From: an uncultured Eubacteriales bacterium
GTDB taxonomy: Bacteria; Bacillota_A; Clostridia; Christensenellales; Aristaeellaceae
NCBI GenBank assembly: GCA_900321945.1
Contig: ONXY01000070.1
Coordinates: 1-16,176 of the forward strand
Reading direction: 5' to 3'
Length of the DNA: 16,176 bases
Shown: positions 1 to 7,009 of the stretch, in pieces
Numbering within the stretch: the first letter of the stretch is position 1
How the letters are laid out: each line of letters begins with the position of its first letter
Position numbers and translations under genes: made by a program
Notes under the pieces: generated by a model
What the model was told of the DNA's origin: nothing
The model's database searches: none
What the model saw: the letters and a program-made list of their open reading frames with translations, nothing else

Positions 1-944
1 GCCATGCGGGTCAGGCCCGCCATGGGCTCGCCCTGGCTGCCGGTGGTCAGGACCAGCAGCTCGTTGTCCGGGAACTGGTCGATGCTGTCCATGTCGATCA
101 GCCAACCCTCCGGAATCTTCAGCTCCCCGATGCTCATGGCCACCCGGCTGACGTTCACCATGCTCCGCCCGATGAAGCAGATCCGCCGGCCGTAGCGGAT
201 GGCGTTGTCGATGACCATCTGCATCCGGTGGATGTTGCTGGCGAACATGGCCACGATCACCCTGCCCTCGGCCTGGGCGAACAACTTGTCGAAGGTGTCG
301 CCGATCTTCAGCTCGCTCATGGTGTAGCCTTCGCGCTCCACGTTCGTGGATTCGCACAGCAGGGCCATGACCCCCCGTTCGCCGTACCGGGCGAAGGTCT
401 GCAGGTCGGTTACGTTGCCGTCGATCGGGGTGTAGTCGATCTTGAAGTCGCCGCTGACGATGACCGTCCCCGCCGGGCAGGTGATCGCGATGGCGCAGGC
501 CCCGGCGATGGAGTGGCTGACGTGGATGAATTCGCAGGTGAAGCACCCGGCCTGGATCACGTCCCGCGGACGGACCACGTGGATCGGGATGTTGTCGACC
601 CGGTATTCCTTCAGCTTCAGGTCCACCAGGGCCATGGTCAGCTTTGTGCCGTAGATCGGCGCGGAAATCTGGCGCAGGATGTAGGGCGTCGCGCCGATGT
701 GGTCCTCGTGCCCGTGGGTGAACAGGAAGGCGCGTATATGATCCTTTTTGCCGAGCAGGTACGACACGTCGGGAATCACCAGGTCCACGCCCAGCATATC
801 CTCCTTCGGGAACACGCTGCCGCAGTCCACGATGATGATGTCGTCCCCATATTCAAAAACGGTCATGTTCTTGCCGATTTCATCCACGCCGCCGAGAGAA
901 ATGATGCGAAGCTTTCCGGTTTCAGTGTTTGCTGCTGAGGTCAA
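1..944 (-). CDS. rnj: Ribonuclease J, 3' end cut off by window edge
   Basis: RNase J is a metallo-beta-lactamase/beta-CASP nuclease that matures and degrades RNA in the cytoplasm, with 5'-to-3' exonuclease and endonuclease activity. The visible 314 residues include the metal-binding motif THGHEDHIGA (H77, H79, D81, H82), a SGDFKIDYTP segment with the bridging Asp, the family motif ESTNVEREGYTMSE, and TTGSQGEPMAGLTRM of the beta-CASP region just at the edge. Full-length homologues have about 550-600 residues, so the C-terminal third lies outside the window. I chose the TTG at 944-942 because AAAGGAGG lies 7 nt upstream (959-952) and no in-frame ATG fits; the next Met is residue 27, inside the conserved beta strand region. 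Paralogue number (J1 or J2) cannot be told from this fragment. Confidence 0.95.
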   Translation of the reverse strand, partial: MTSAANTETGKLRIISLGGVDEIGKNMTVFEYGDDIIIVDCGSVFPKEDMLGVDLVIPDVSYLLGKKDHIRAFLFTHGHEDHIGATPYILRQISAPIYGTKLTMALVDLKLKEYRVDNIPIHVVRPRDVIQAGCFTCEFIHVSHSIAGACAIAITCPAGTVIVSGDFKIDYTPIDGNVTDLQTFARYGERGVMALLCESTNVEREGYTMSELKIGDTFDKLFAQAEGRVIVAMFASNIHRMQMVIDNAIRYGRRICFIGRSMVNVSRVAMSIGELKIPEGWLIDMDSIDQFPDNELLVLTTGSQGEPMAGLTRM

Positions 945-1126
945 GGGAGGCCTCCTTTCGTTAATCATGAAAATGTATATATCAACGCTTAAGCGTATGC
1001 GTGAAAACGCATCCGCCTTAATTCATATTCAGGTGCGTCCTGTTTCTCCATATATTGTATCAGGCGCGGAAGATAAATACCATATCATATCTGGGCAAAT
1101 TTGCAGGTTTTTTATTATATTTTGCC
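945..1126 (-). promoter_or_regulatory. rnj: AT-rich RNase J upstream region, promoter not firmly placed
   Basis: This is an unusually AT-rich gap in a GC-rich window and should carry the RNase J promoter. Two candidate -10 boxes are visible on the minus strand: an extended -10 TGATACAAT at 1062-1054 and a TATAAT at 1119-1114. Neither has a convincing TTGACA-like partner 16-18 bp upstream, so the start of transcription is left open. No gene is visible in the gap. Confidence 0.35.
989..1021 (-). promoter_or_regulatory. Hairpin in RNase J mRNA leader
   Basis: Read on the minus strand, this segment folds into a 13-bp interrupted hairpin: UUAAG with CUUAA, CG with CG after a bulged G, one G/A mismatch, then AUGCGU with ACGCAU closing a UUUC loop. 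An alternative fold uses the perfect palindrome ACGCTTAAGCGT at 985-996. It lies 45-77 nt upstream of the TTG start. Structured leaders are used for autoregulation by other RNases (for example rne in Proteobacteria); a similar role here is inference. Confidence 0.4.
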
Positions 1127-1191
1127 AAAAATCAGCCCGGAACCGGCGGATTTTTGCGGAAACGCGCGCTTCCTCCGCGGCCGGGTTCCGG
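1127..1191 (-). terminator. Possible second terminator-like hairpin between glyA and rnj
   Basis: The arms CCGGAACC (1137-1144) and GGTTCCGG (1184-1191) pair, with three more pairs after a bulge, and enclose a GC-rich loop that itself can fold. On the minus strand the helix is followed by GCTGAUUUUU, so it could act as a back-up terminator after the strong one at 1226-1253. The large loop makes this weak. Confidence 0.25.
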
Positions 1192-1225
1192 AGCCGGGCT
1201 TCCCGCCCCCGCCGTGTCTCCGGAC

Positions 1226-1253
1226 AGAAAAAGCCCCCGGCAGCAGCCGGGGG
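1226..1253 (-). terminator. Rho-independent terminator of glyA
   Basis: A perfect 7-bp GC stem (1234-1240 with 1247-1253, loop of six) is followed on the minus strand by C and five U residues (1232-1228). It lies 17 nt after the glyA stop codon and is a textbook intrinsic terminator, which implies that RNase J has its own promoter. Confidence 0.85.
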
Positions 1254-1270
1254 ATTGTATTGTTTCCGTG

Positions 1271-2506
1271 TTACGCGTAAAGCGGATACCGCTTCATCAT
1301 CTCTTCCACCTGGGCCCGGACGGCCGGCACGGCGTTTTCGCCCTCCCGGAGCACCTGAGCGATCCAGCGGGCGACCTGCGCCATCTCCGGCTCCTTCAGC
1401 CCGCGGGAGGTGGCCGCCGGCGTTCCGACCCGGAGTCCGCTGGTGACGAAGGGGCTGCGGGTCTCATTGGGAACGGTGTTCTTGTTCGCGGTGATGTTGG
1501 CCTCGTCCAGCAGGGTCTCCATCACCTTTCCGGTCATCTCCGTGCCCGTGAAGTCGAGCAGCAGCAGATGGTTGTCCGTCCCGCCGGACACCATGCGGAC
1601 CCCTTCCTCCCGGAAGGCGTTCTCCATGGCCTTGGCGTTGAGGATGATCTGATGCTGATAATCCCTGAAAGCCGGCTGCAGCGCCTCGCCGAAGCACACG
1701 GCCTTCGCCGCGATGATGTGCTCCAGCGGCCCGCCCTGCGTGCCGGGGAAGATCGCCTTGTCAATGGCCTTCGCGTACTGCTCCCGGCAGAGGATCATGC
1801 CGCCGCGGGGGCCGCGCAGGGTCTTGTGGGTGGTGGTCGTCACGAAATCGGCGTACGGAACGGGGCTGGGATGCTCTCCCGCCGCCACGAGGCCCGCGAT
1901 GTGCGCCATGTCCACCATCAGCAGGGCGGAAACCTCGTCCGCGATCGCGCGCAGCTTCTCAAAGTCGATGACCCGCGGATAGGCGCTCGCCCCGGCCACG
2001 ATCATCTTCGGCCGGCACTCCAGCGCGATGCGGCGGACGTCGTCGTAGTCGATGACCTCGGTCTCCGGGCTCACGCCGTAGGGCACGAAGTTGAAGTAGG
2101 ATCCGCTCATGTTCACGGGGCTGCCGTGGGTCAGGTGCCCGCCGTGGGAAAGGCTCAGGCCCATGACCGTGTCGCCGGGCTTCAGCATCGCGAAATAGAC
2201 CGCCATGTTGGCCTGCGCGCCGCTGTGAGGCTGCACGTTGGCGTGATCCGCCCCGAAGAGTTCCTTCGCCCTGTTCCGGGCCAGGTCCTCCACGATGTCC
2301 ACAAACTGGCATCCGCCGTAATAACGCTTTCCGGGATAGCCTTCGGCGTATTTGTTCGTCAGGCACGTGCCCATCGCCGCCATCACGGCGGGAGACACAA
2401 AGTTCTCGCTGGCGATCAGTTCGATGTGCGTACGCTGGCGGTCCAGCTCCTTCTCAATGGCTTCCGCCACTTCGGGGTCTGCGCTGCGGATCAGATCCAG
2501 TTCCAT
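1271..2506 (-). CDS. glyA: Serine hydroxymethyltransferase
   Basis: This PLP enzyme interconverts serine and glycine while charging tetrahydrofolate with a one-carbon unit in the cytoplasm. The 411 residues match the usual length (about 410-420). Diagnostic segments are [11 protein letters not shown] near residue 31, [16 protein letters not shown] at 50-65, and the PLP-binding motif [14 protein letters not shown], in which K228 is the Schiff-base lysine (K229 in E. coli GlyA). The ATG at 2506-2504 has AGGAGG at 2519-2514, 7 nt upstream. It is monocistronic as far as I can see: its own promoter lies at 2568-2596 and a strong terminator follows the stop. No oddity is seen. Confidence 0.98.
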   Translation of the reverse strand: MELDLIRSADPEVAEAIEKELDRQRTHIELIASENFVSPAVMAAMGTCLTNKYAEGYPGKRYYGGCQFVDIVEDLARNRAKELFGADHANVQPHSGAQANMAVYFAMLKPGDTVMGLSLSHGGHLTHGSPVNMSGSYFNFVPYGVSPETEVIDYDDVRRIALECRPKMIVAGASAYPRVIDFEKLRAIADEVSALLMVDMAHIAGLVAAGEHPSPVPYADFVTTTTHKTLRGPRGGMILCREQYAKAIDKAIFPGTQGGPLEHIIAAKAVCFGEALQPAFRDYQHQIILNAKAMENAFREEGVRMVSGGTDNHLLLLDFTGTEMTGKVMETLLDEANITANKNTVPNETRSPFVTSGLRVGTPAATSRGLKEPEMAQVARWIAQVLREGENAVPAVRAQVEEMMKRYPLYA

Positions 2507-2567
2507 GCTTCATCCTCCTGTGCTCGTCGTTTCCGGGTTTTCCCGATAATCCCTGCGTTCCTTCCGG

Positions 2568-2596
2568 AGTATACCCGTAGCGGAACGGCTTCGCAA
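2568..2596 (-). promoter_or_regulatory. glyA: Sigma-70-type promoter of glyA
   Basis: On the minus strand -35 TTGCGA (2596-2591) and -10 TATACT (2573-2568) are separated by exactly 17 bp. Transcription would start near 2560 and give a leader of about 55 nt. I see no riboswitch or attenuator in so short a leader. Confidence 0.75.
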
Positions 2597-2631
2597 GTGA
2601 AATACAGAAGAAAAACCGCTCCTCCGGGCAG

Positions 2632-2764
2632 AAAAATACCGCCGGCGCTCAGACCGGGCAGCCCCGCAGCACATGAACCTAATGCTTACTGCTGCTTCCG
2701 TCAGGACCTGACAGGGTTCACACCGGCTCATCGCACGGGACCCGGACTTCATCGCGCCAGCGGC
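2632..2764 (-). ncRNA. ffs: Signal recognition particle RNA (4.5S type), about 133 nt
   Basis: The RNA scaffold of the SRP binds Ffh and targets nascent membrane proteins to FtsY. The minus strand carries the universal apical hairpin, GUCAGGUCC, tetraloop UGAC (2703-2700) and GGAAGCAGC, inside a long imperfect helix whose core is closed by CCGGG (2745-2741) with CCCGG (2658-2654). Beyond an internal loop, ten further pairs (2763-2754 with 2648-2639, one G-U) extend the helix to the predicted transcription start, G2764, and UAUUUUU follows directly, so the basal helix appears to double as terminator. There is no room for an Alu domain, so this is the short bacterial form rather than the ~270-nt Bacillus form. 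Ends are inferred from the promoter and U-tract. Confidence 0.93.
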
Positions 2765-2771
2765 AGGACAA

Positions 2772-2800
2772 AGTATACTGTGTTTTCATGAAAAATGCAA
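2772..2800 (-). promoter_or_regulatory. ffs: Promoter of the SRP RNA gene
   Basis: On the minus strand -35 TTGCAT (2800-2795) and -10 TATACT (2777-2772) have a 17-bp spacer. Seven nucleotides after the -10 comes G2764, precisely the first base before the extended basal helix of the RNA, which supports both the promoter and the RNA 5' end. Confidence 0.8.
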
Positions 2801-2819
2801 GAGAAAATCTCCCGCTCTC

Positions 2820-2848
2820 TTGACCCGTCCCCCTTCCCCGGCTAAAAT
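2820..2848 (+). promoter_or_regulatory. Promoter of the DUF1846 gene
   Basis: -35 TTGACC (2820-2825) and -10 TAAAAT (2843-2848) are spaced by 17 bp. It is back to back with the SRP RNA promoter, only 19 bp separating the two -35 boxes. The predicted leader of about 68 nt contains a perfect palindrome CGTCCGCGGACG near 2865-2876. Confidence 0.75.
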
Positions 2849-2922
2849 AGTATGCGTTGTGTTTCGTCCGCGGACGGGTTCCGCGGGCGGGCGTCTCTGA
2901 GAAACGGCACGGGAGGCGGCGC

Positions 2923-4404
2923 ATGAAGATCGGTTTTGACCACGAAAAGTATACCCGCATGCAGTCGGAGCACATCCAGGAGCGGATCGGCAAGTTCGGC
3001 GGCAAGCTGTACCTGGAGCTCGGCGGCAAGCTGTTTGACGACTTCCACGCCAGCCGCGTCCTTCCGGGCTTCCGGCCGGACAGCAAGGTGCAGATGCTCC
3101 TCCGCCTGAAGGATCAGGAGGAGATCGTCATCGTGGTGAACGCCAACGATATCGAGAAGAGCAAGGTCCGCGGGGATCTGGGCATCACCTACGACGCGGA
3201 CACGCTCCGCCTGATCGACGCCTTCCGCGGCATCGGCCTGTACGTGGGCAGCGTGGTGCTGACCCGCTTCGCCGGCCAGCCCGCCGCCGTGGCCTTCGAG
3301 CGCCGGCTCAACGATCTGGGCATCCGCACCTTCCGCCATTACCCGATCGAAGGCTACCCCACCGACGTGGATCATATCGTCTCCGACGAGGGCTTCGGCC
3401 GCAACGATTACATCGAGACCGAGCGCAGCCTCGTCGTCGTCACGGCGCCCGGCCCCGGCAGCGGCAAGATGGCCACCTGCCTCAGCCAGGTCTATCAGGA
3501 GAACCGCCGCGGCGTCCGCGCCGGATACGCCAAGTTCGAGACCTTCCCGATCTGGAATCTTCCCCTGAAGCATCCGGTCAACGTCGCCTACGAGGCCGCC
3601 ACGGCCGACCTGAGCGACGTCAACATGATCGACCCCTATCATCTGGAAGCCTACGGCGAAACCACCGTGAACTATAACCGGGACATCGAGATCTTCCCGG
3701 TGCTCAACGCGCTCTTCGAGCGGATGTGGGGTTTCTCCCCCTATAAGAGCCCGACGGACATGGGCGTCAACATGGCCGGCTTCTGCATCTCGGACGACGA
3801 GGTCTGCCGGGAGGCCGCCCGGAAGGAGATCCTCCGCCGGTATTACACCGCCCGCTGCGCCTGCCTGCAGGGCCACGCGTCAAAGGAGGAGGGCGACAAG
3901 ATCCGCCTGCTGATCAAAAACCTCGGCATCGGCGACGAAATGCGTCCCGTCATCGGCGCCGCCCGCGCCAAGGCGGAGGCCACCGGCCAGCCCGCCCTGG
4001 CCATTCAGCTGCCGGACGGGCGGATCGTCACCGGCAAGACCACGGATCTGCTGGGCCCCTCCGCCGCGGTGGTGCTCAACGCCGTGAAGGCCCTCGGCGG
4101 CATCGCCAAGGAGACGCACCTGATCTCCCCCAGCGTCATCGAGCCCGTCCAGGAGCTGAAATGCCGGTATCTGGGCAACCACAATCCCCGCCTTCATTCC
4201 GACGAGGTGCTGGTCGCCCTCAGCGTTTCCGCCGCCTCGGACCCGAACGCCGCGAAGGCGCTCACGATGCTGCCCCTGCTGAAGGGCTGCGAGGCGCATT
4301 CCACGGTCATTCTCCCCGCGGTGGACGACAACACCTTCCGCCGTCTGGGCCTGAACCTGACCTGCGATCCGGCGTACCAGACGCACAAGCTGTATCATAA
4401 GTAA
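2923..4404 (+). CDS. DUF1846 family protein, function unknown
   Basis: The 493-residue protein matches the DUF1846 family in length and in its N-terminal start MKIGFDHEKYTRMQSEHI, a family seen widely in Firmicutes and Actinobacteria and of unknown biochemical role. Visible features are a possible nucleotide-binding loop GPGSGK at residues 177-182, following a hydrophobic strand (SLVVVTAPGPGSGK), and a C-terminal region rich in Asn, Asp and His around HNPRLHSDEVLVALS. No signal peptide or membrane segment is present, so it should be cytoplasmic. I chose ATG 2923 over the in-frame ATG at 2857: GGGAGG lies at 2911-2916, and the 22 extra residues look unlike protein and lie in the leader. The next gene on the same strand begins 76 bp later and could be co-transcribed, since no terminator is seen between them. 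Confidence 0.9.
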   Translation: MKIGFDHEKYTRMQSEHIQERIGKFGGKLYLELGGKLFDDFHASRVLPGFRPDSKVQMLLRLKDQEEIVIVVNANDIEKSKVRGDLGITYDADTLRLIDAFRGIGLYVGSVVLTRFAGQPAAVAFERRLNDLGIRTFRHYPIEGYPTDVDHIVSDEGFGRNDYIETERSLVVVTAPGPGSGKMATCLSQVYQENRRGVRAGYAKFETFPIWNLPLKHPVNVAYEAATADLSDVNMIDPYHLEAYGETTVNYNRDIEIFPVLNALFERMWGFSPYKSPTDMGVNMAGFCISDDEVCREAARKEILRRYYTARCACLQGHASKEEGDKIRLLIKNLGIGDEMRPVIGAARAKAEATGQPALAIQLPDGRIVTGKTTDLLGPSAAVVLNAVKALGGIAKETHLISPSVIEPVQELKCRYLGNHNPRLHSDEVLVALSVSAASDPNAAKALTMLPLLKGCEAHSTVILPAVDDNTFRRLGLNLTCDPAYQTHKLYHK

Positions 4405-4407
4405 TTC

Positions 4408-4436
4408 TCCGGAATAATTCCGGATCATTCTCCGGA
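4408..4436 (+). repeat. TCCGGA inverted repeat cluster between DUF1846 and nucleotidyltransferase genes
   Basis: Eight-base arms TCCGGAAT (4408-4415) and ATTCCGGA (4417-4424) form a near-perfect palindrome, and a third TCCGGA follows at 4431-4436. No U-tract follows, so this is not an intrinsic terminator; it could be an mRNA processing or protein-binding site. Confidence 0.4.
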
Positions 4437-4480
4437 GCGCCGCCGCGCGCCGCGCTCCCCGCAAGGAAAGGATCATCGTC

Positions 4481-5404
4481 ATGAGCGGCAAAAGTCCCAT
4501 TCTTCTGATCATGGCTGCCGGCATGGGCAGCCGTTACGGCGGCCTCAAGCAGATGGACCCCGTCGGCCCGGACGGGGAGACCATTCTGGACTACAGCGTC
4601 TTCGACGCGCGCCGCGCCGGGTTCCGGCGGGTGATCTTTCTGATCAAGCACGCGATTGAGGACGATTTCCGCCGTCTCGTCGGGGACCGGATCGCCCGGC
4701 ATATGGAGGTTTCCTACGCCTTCCAGGAGCTGGACTCCCTGCCGGAGGGATTCGCGCCGCCCGAGGGGCGGACCAAGCCCTACGGCACCGGGCACGCCGT
4801 GCTCTGCTGCGCGGATCTGATCGACGCGCCTTTCGCCGTCATCAACGCGGACGACTATTACGGCCCCCACGCGTTTCAGCAGGCCTTCGACGCGCTGTCC
4901 GCCGCGGAGGACGACGATAAGCTGCGTTACATGATGGTCGCCTATTTCCTGAAGAACACGCTGACGGAGAACGGCTATGTGGCCCGCGGCGTCTGCGAGA
5001 CGGCTCCCGACGGCACCCTGAAGGCCATTCACGAGCGGACGCACATTATCTCCACCTGCGACGGCCCCCTCATGACCGAGGACGGGGAAACCTACCGGAA
5101 GCTGTCCCCCGAAAGCCCGGTCAGCATGAACATGTGGGGCTTCACCCCCTCCCTGCTGCGGGAGCTGAAGGAGCGCTTCCCGGTTTTCCTGAACGGCCCG
5201 CTGAAGGAGAACCCCGTAAAGGCCGAGTTCTTCCTCCCCTTCGTCGTCAACGACCTGCTGGAGGAGGGAAAGGCCTCGGTGCGGGTGCTGCAGAGCGAGG
5301 ACCGCTGGTGGGGCGTCACCTATCAGCAGGACAGGCCCCAGGTCTGCGCCGCCCTCCGCGCCCTGTCGGATCAGGGCCTCTACCCCGCCCCGCTCTGGAG
5401 CTGA
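4481..5404 (+). CDS. NTP transferase (nucleotidyltransferase) family protein, sugar-nucleotide type
   Basis: The 307 residues form one nucleotidyltransferase domain of the kind that joins an NTP to a sugar-1-phosphate or a related phosphate. The N-terminal strand and nucleotide loop read ILLIMAAGMGSRYGGLKQM (residues 7-25), with the conserved G14, G16, R18 and K23. The metal-binding strand is AVINADDYYG with D124/D125. Its substrate cannot be read from the sequence; the family sits near glucose-1-phosphate uridylyl/thymidylyl transferases but lacks clear signatures of GalU or RfbA. The ATG at 4481 has AAGGAAAGG at 4463-4471. No kinase or glycosyltransferase partner lies nearby; the upstream neighbour is the DUF1846 gene, perhaps in one transcript. 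A strong bidirectional terminator follows. Confidence 0.88.
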   Translation: MSGKSPILLIMAAGMGSRYGGLKQMDPVGPDGETILDYSVFDARRAGFRRVIFLIKHAIEDDFRRLVGDRIARHMEVSYAFQELDSLPEGFAPPEGRTKPYGTGHAVLCCADLIDAPFAVINADDYYGPHAFQQAFDALSAAEDDDKLRYMMVAYFLKNTLTENGYVARGVCETAPDGTLKAIHERTHIISTCDGPLMTEDGETYRKLSPESPVSMNMWGFTPSLLRELKERFPVFLNGPLKENPVKAEFFLPFVVNDLLEEGKASVRVLQSEDRWWGVTYQQDRPQVCAALRALSDQGLYPAPLWS

Positions 5405-5422
5405 AGCCTCTCCGGCGCCGGC

Positions 5423-5474
5423 CGGAAGCATATGAAAACGACGCTCTTCCGGGCGCCGTTTTCATATGCTTCCG
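5423..5474. terminator. Bidirectional terminator between convergent genes
   Basis: Perfect 18-bp arms (5423-5440 and 5457-5474) enclose a 16-nt loop, with a further outer CTCCG/CGGAG pairing (5410-5414 with 5475-5479). The arms place AAAACG before and CGTTTT after the GC-rich centre, so each strand reads a GC hairpin ending in a T tract. It lies 18 bp after the nucleotidyltransferase stop and 9 bp after the stop of the opposing MBL gene. Confidence 0.85.
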
Positions 5475-5483
5475 CGGAGTTTC

Positions 5484-6167
5484 TCACTCCACGGTTTTCA
5501 CGACGGAGAACCCGAGCTCCTTCAGCGTCTTCTCGTAGTACTCCCCGTCCAGATGCATGCAGTGCACGTCCTTCCGCCTTTCCGGCGGAACGGCGGCTTC
5601 AAGCCGTCTGTACCAGCAGTGCGCCTGCGATTCATGGCCGGCGGTGTCGTGATACAGCCTCCGGATCTCCCCCCGCAGGAAAAGCTCCCGCACCTCTTCC
5701 GGCAGCTCCGCCGCGTCCCCGCTGAAGTAGAGCGAGTCGTCCCGGGTACGCAGAACGTATCCGTAGCACCGCATGTCCGCCGCGTGCCGGACGGGAACCG
5801 GCTCCGCGGAAACGGGGCAGTCCGCCGGCAGGGCCGGCAGGTAGTCATACAGCTCCCCGCCGATGCCCTCCAGCGCCAGCAGCTGCTTCACCGTGCTCTC
5901 CGGATGCACGACGCGCACGGTTACCCCCAGCACGATATGCGTATAGGAGCAGAGCGAGGCCAGCGATCCGGCGTGGTCCGCGTGCAGGTGGGTGATCAGC
6001 ACCCAGACCCTGCGGTATTTCCTCAGATCCAGCAGGCGTACGGCTTTTTCAAACGCGGATTCCCCGAAGTCCAGGAAGAACAGGTCCTCCCCCTCGGTAA
6101 AGAACGCGTTGGTGTTTCCGAAGGCCGGATAAAAAGCCGCGCCGCGTCCCAGAAACTTCAGTTCCAT
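5484..6167 (-). CDS. MBL-fold metallo-hydrolase, last gene of the ABC transporter operon
   Basis: The 227-residue protein is a compact metallo-beta-lactamase-fold hydrolase without signal peptide. It has the zinc motif THLHADHAGSL (H60, H62, D64, H65), a later SLYFSGDAAEL with the bridging D151, a DTAGHES segment at 174-180 and a C-terminal HLDGE (H205). H128 in PVRHAADMRCYGYVLR resembles the substrate-side His of phosphodiesterase and tRNase Z relatives. The ATG at 6167-6165 lies only 4 nt after the permease stop, and its AAGGAG (6180-6175) is inside that gene, so translation is probably coupled. Membership of a sugar or glycerophosphodiester-type uptake operon suggests that it hydrolyses the imported compound, but the substrate is unknown. 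Confidence 0.85.
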   Translation of the reverse strand: MELKFLGRGAAFYPAFGNTNAFFTEGEDLFFLDFGESAFEKAVRLLDLRKYRRVWVLITHLHADHAGSLASLCSYTHIVLGVTVRVVHPESTVKQLLALEGIGGELYDYLPALPADCPVSAEPVPVRHAADMRCYGYVLRTRDDSLYFSGDAAELPEEVRELFLRGEIRRLYHDTAGHESQAHCWYRRLEAAVPPERRKDVHCMHLDGEYYEKTLKELGFSVVKTVE

Positions 6168-6171
6168 TTTT

Positions 6172-6993
6172 TTACTCCTTTACGCCGGCGCCGATGAAGC
6201 TGTTCATGAACTGTTTCTGCATGATGAAGAAGGCCAGCAGCAGCGGCAGGATAATGATCAGCGTGGCCGCGCAGACGTTGGACCACTGCATGTCCGCTTC
6301 CTTGGACTTGGCGAAGATAGCCAGGCCCACGGTGAGCGGGCGGTTCGTCGGGGACCGGGTCACGATCAGCGGCCACAGGTAATTGTTCCAGTGGTAGCTG
6401 ACGGAAATGACCGCGAAGGACATGTACGCGGGCTTGGCGCAGGGCATGTAGACCCGCCAGATCGTCTGCCACAGGTTGGCGCCGTCGATCTTCGCCGCCT
6501 CTCCGAAGGCGCGCGGCACCGTCTTGAAATGCTGCCGGAGCAGGAAAATGGCCATGGCGCTGCCCAGGAACGGGATCATGATGCCGATCTTCGTGTCGAT
6601 GAGCCCCATCTCGGACAGGGTCAGATAGTTCGGAATGATCAGCACGTCGTTGGGGATGATGATCTGCATGAAGATGATCACGAAGACCAGGGATTTTCCC
6701 CTGTAGTTCATGAACGCCAGTGAGTAGGCCGCCAGAGTCGAGGTGAAGAACTGGATTGCGAACGTCACCACCACCAGGATGATGGTGTTCATGTAGTACT
6801 GCCCGAACGGAACCGCGTGCCACACGTAGTTGATGTTCTGAAAGGTGAAGGGCGAACTCGGAAGGAAGCTCATGTTGAATGTGGTTTCCGTCAGCGCGGT
6901 GCTCACCAGCCAGAACAGCGGCGCCAGCCAGATCAGGCCCAGCGCGACGGAAAGCAGCGTAATGAGAAGGGAGCCGAATTTTCTCGCGGACAC
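6172..6993 (-). CDS. Carbohydrate ABC transporter permease, MalG/UgpE type
   Basis: This is one of two inner-membrane channel subunits of a CUT1-family sugar importer. The 273 residues hold about six membrane helices (first near 8-32, then 69-94, 102-123, 135-152, 190-215 and 240-262) and the cytoplasmic EAA loop, starting EAAKIDGANLWQTIWRVYMP at residue 165, which docks on the ATPase. The start is GTG at 6993-6991 with AGGAGG at 7008-7003; that site directly follows the stop of the first permease gene, 16 nt upstream, so the two are coupled. The C-terminus SFIGAGVKE is typical of MalG relatives. No ATPase gene is found in the operon, so a shared MsmK/UgpC-like ATPase encoded elsewhere is expected. 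Confidence 0.95.
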   Translation of the reverse strand: MSARKFGSLLITLLSVALGLIWLAPLFWLVSTALTETTFNMSFLPSSPFTFQNINYVWHAVPFGQYYMNTIILVVVTFAIQFFTSTLAAYSLAFMNYRGKSLVFVIIFMQIIIPNDVLIIPNYLTLSEMGLIDTKIGIMIPFLGSAMAIFLLRQHFKTVPRAFGEAAKIDGANLWQTIWRVYMPCAKPAYMSFAVISVSYHWNNYLWPLIVTRSPTNRPLTVGLAIFAKSKEADMQWSNVCAATLIIILPLLLAFFIMQKQFMNSFIGAGVKE

Positions 6994-7009
6994 TTTCGTT
7001 TCCCTCCTC

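Noticed and set aside
228..938. A 236-codon plus-strand open frame over RNase J
   Set aside because: Antisense to the RNase J coding frame and rich in Asp/His/Val from reversed codons; no conserved motif or ribosome binding site.
2639..2764. Repeated GC-rich arms near 2640 and 2760, at first suspected as an insertion element or attachment site
   Set aside because: They are the basal helix of the SRP RNA; there is no transposase or target duplication.
1055..2791. A 578-codon plus-strand open frame across glyA and ffs
   Set aside because: It is the antisense shadow of glyA and of the SRP RNA. The sense strand has conserved motifs, a promoter and a terminator; the shadow is Arg/His-rich and has none.
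2857..2922. A 22-codon upstream extension of the DUF1846 gene from ATG 2857
   Set aside because: It starts just after the predicted transcription start, with no ribosome binding site, and is Arg-rich and unlike the family N-terminus MKIGFDHEKYTRMQ.
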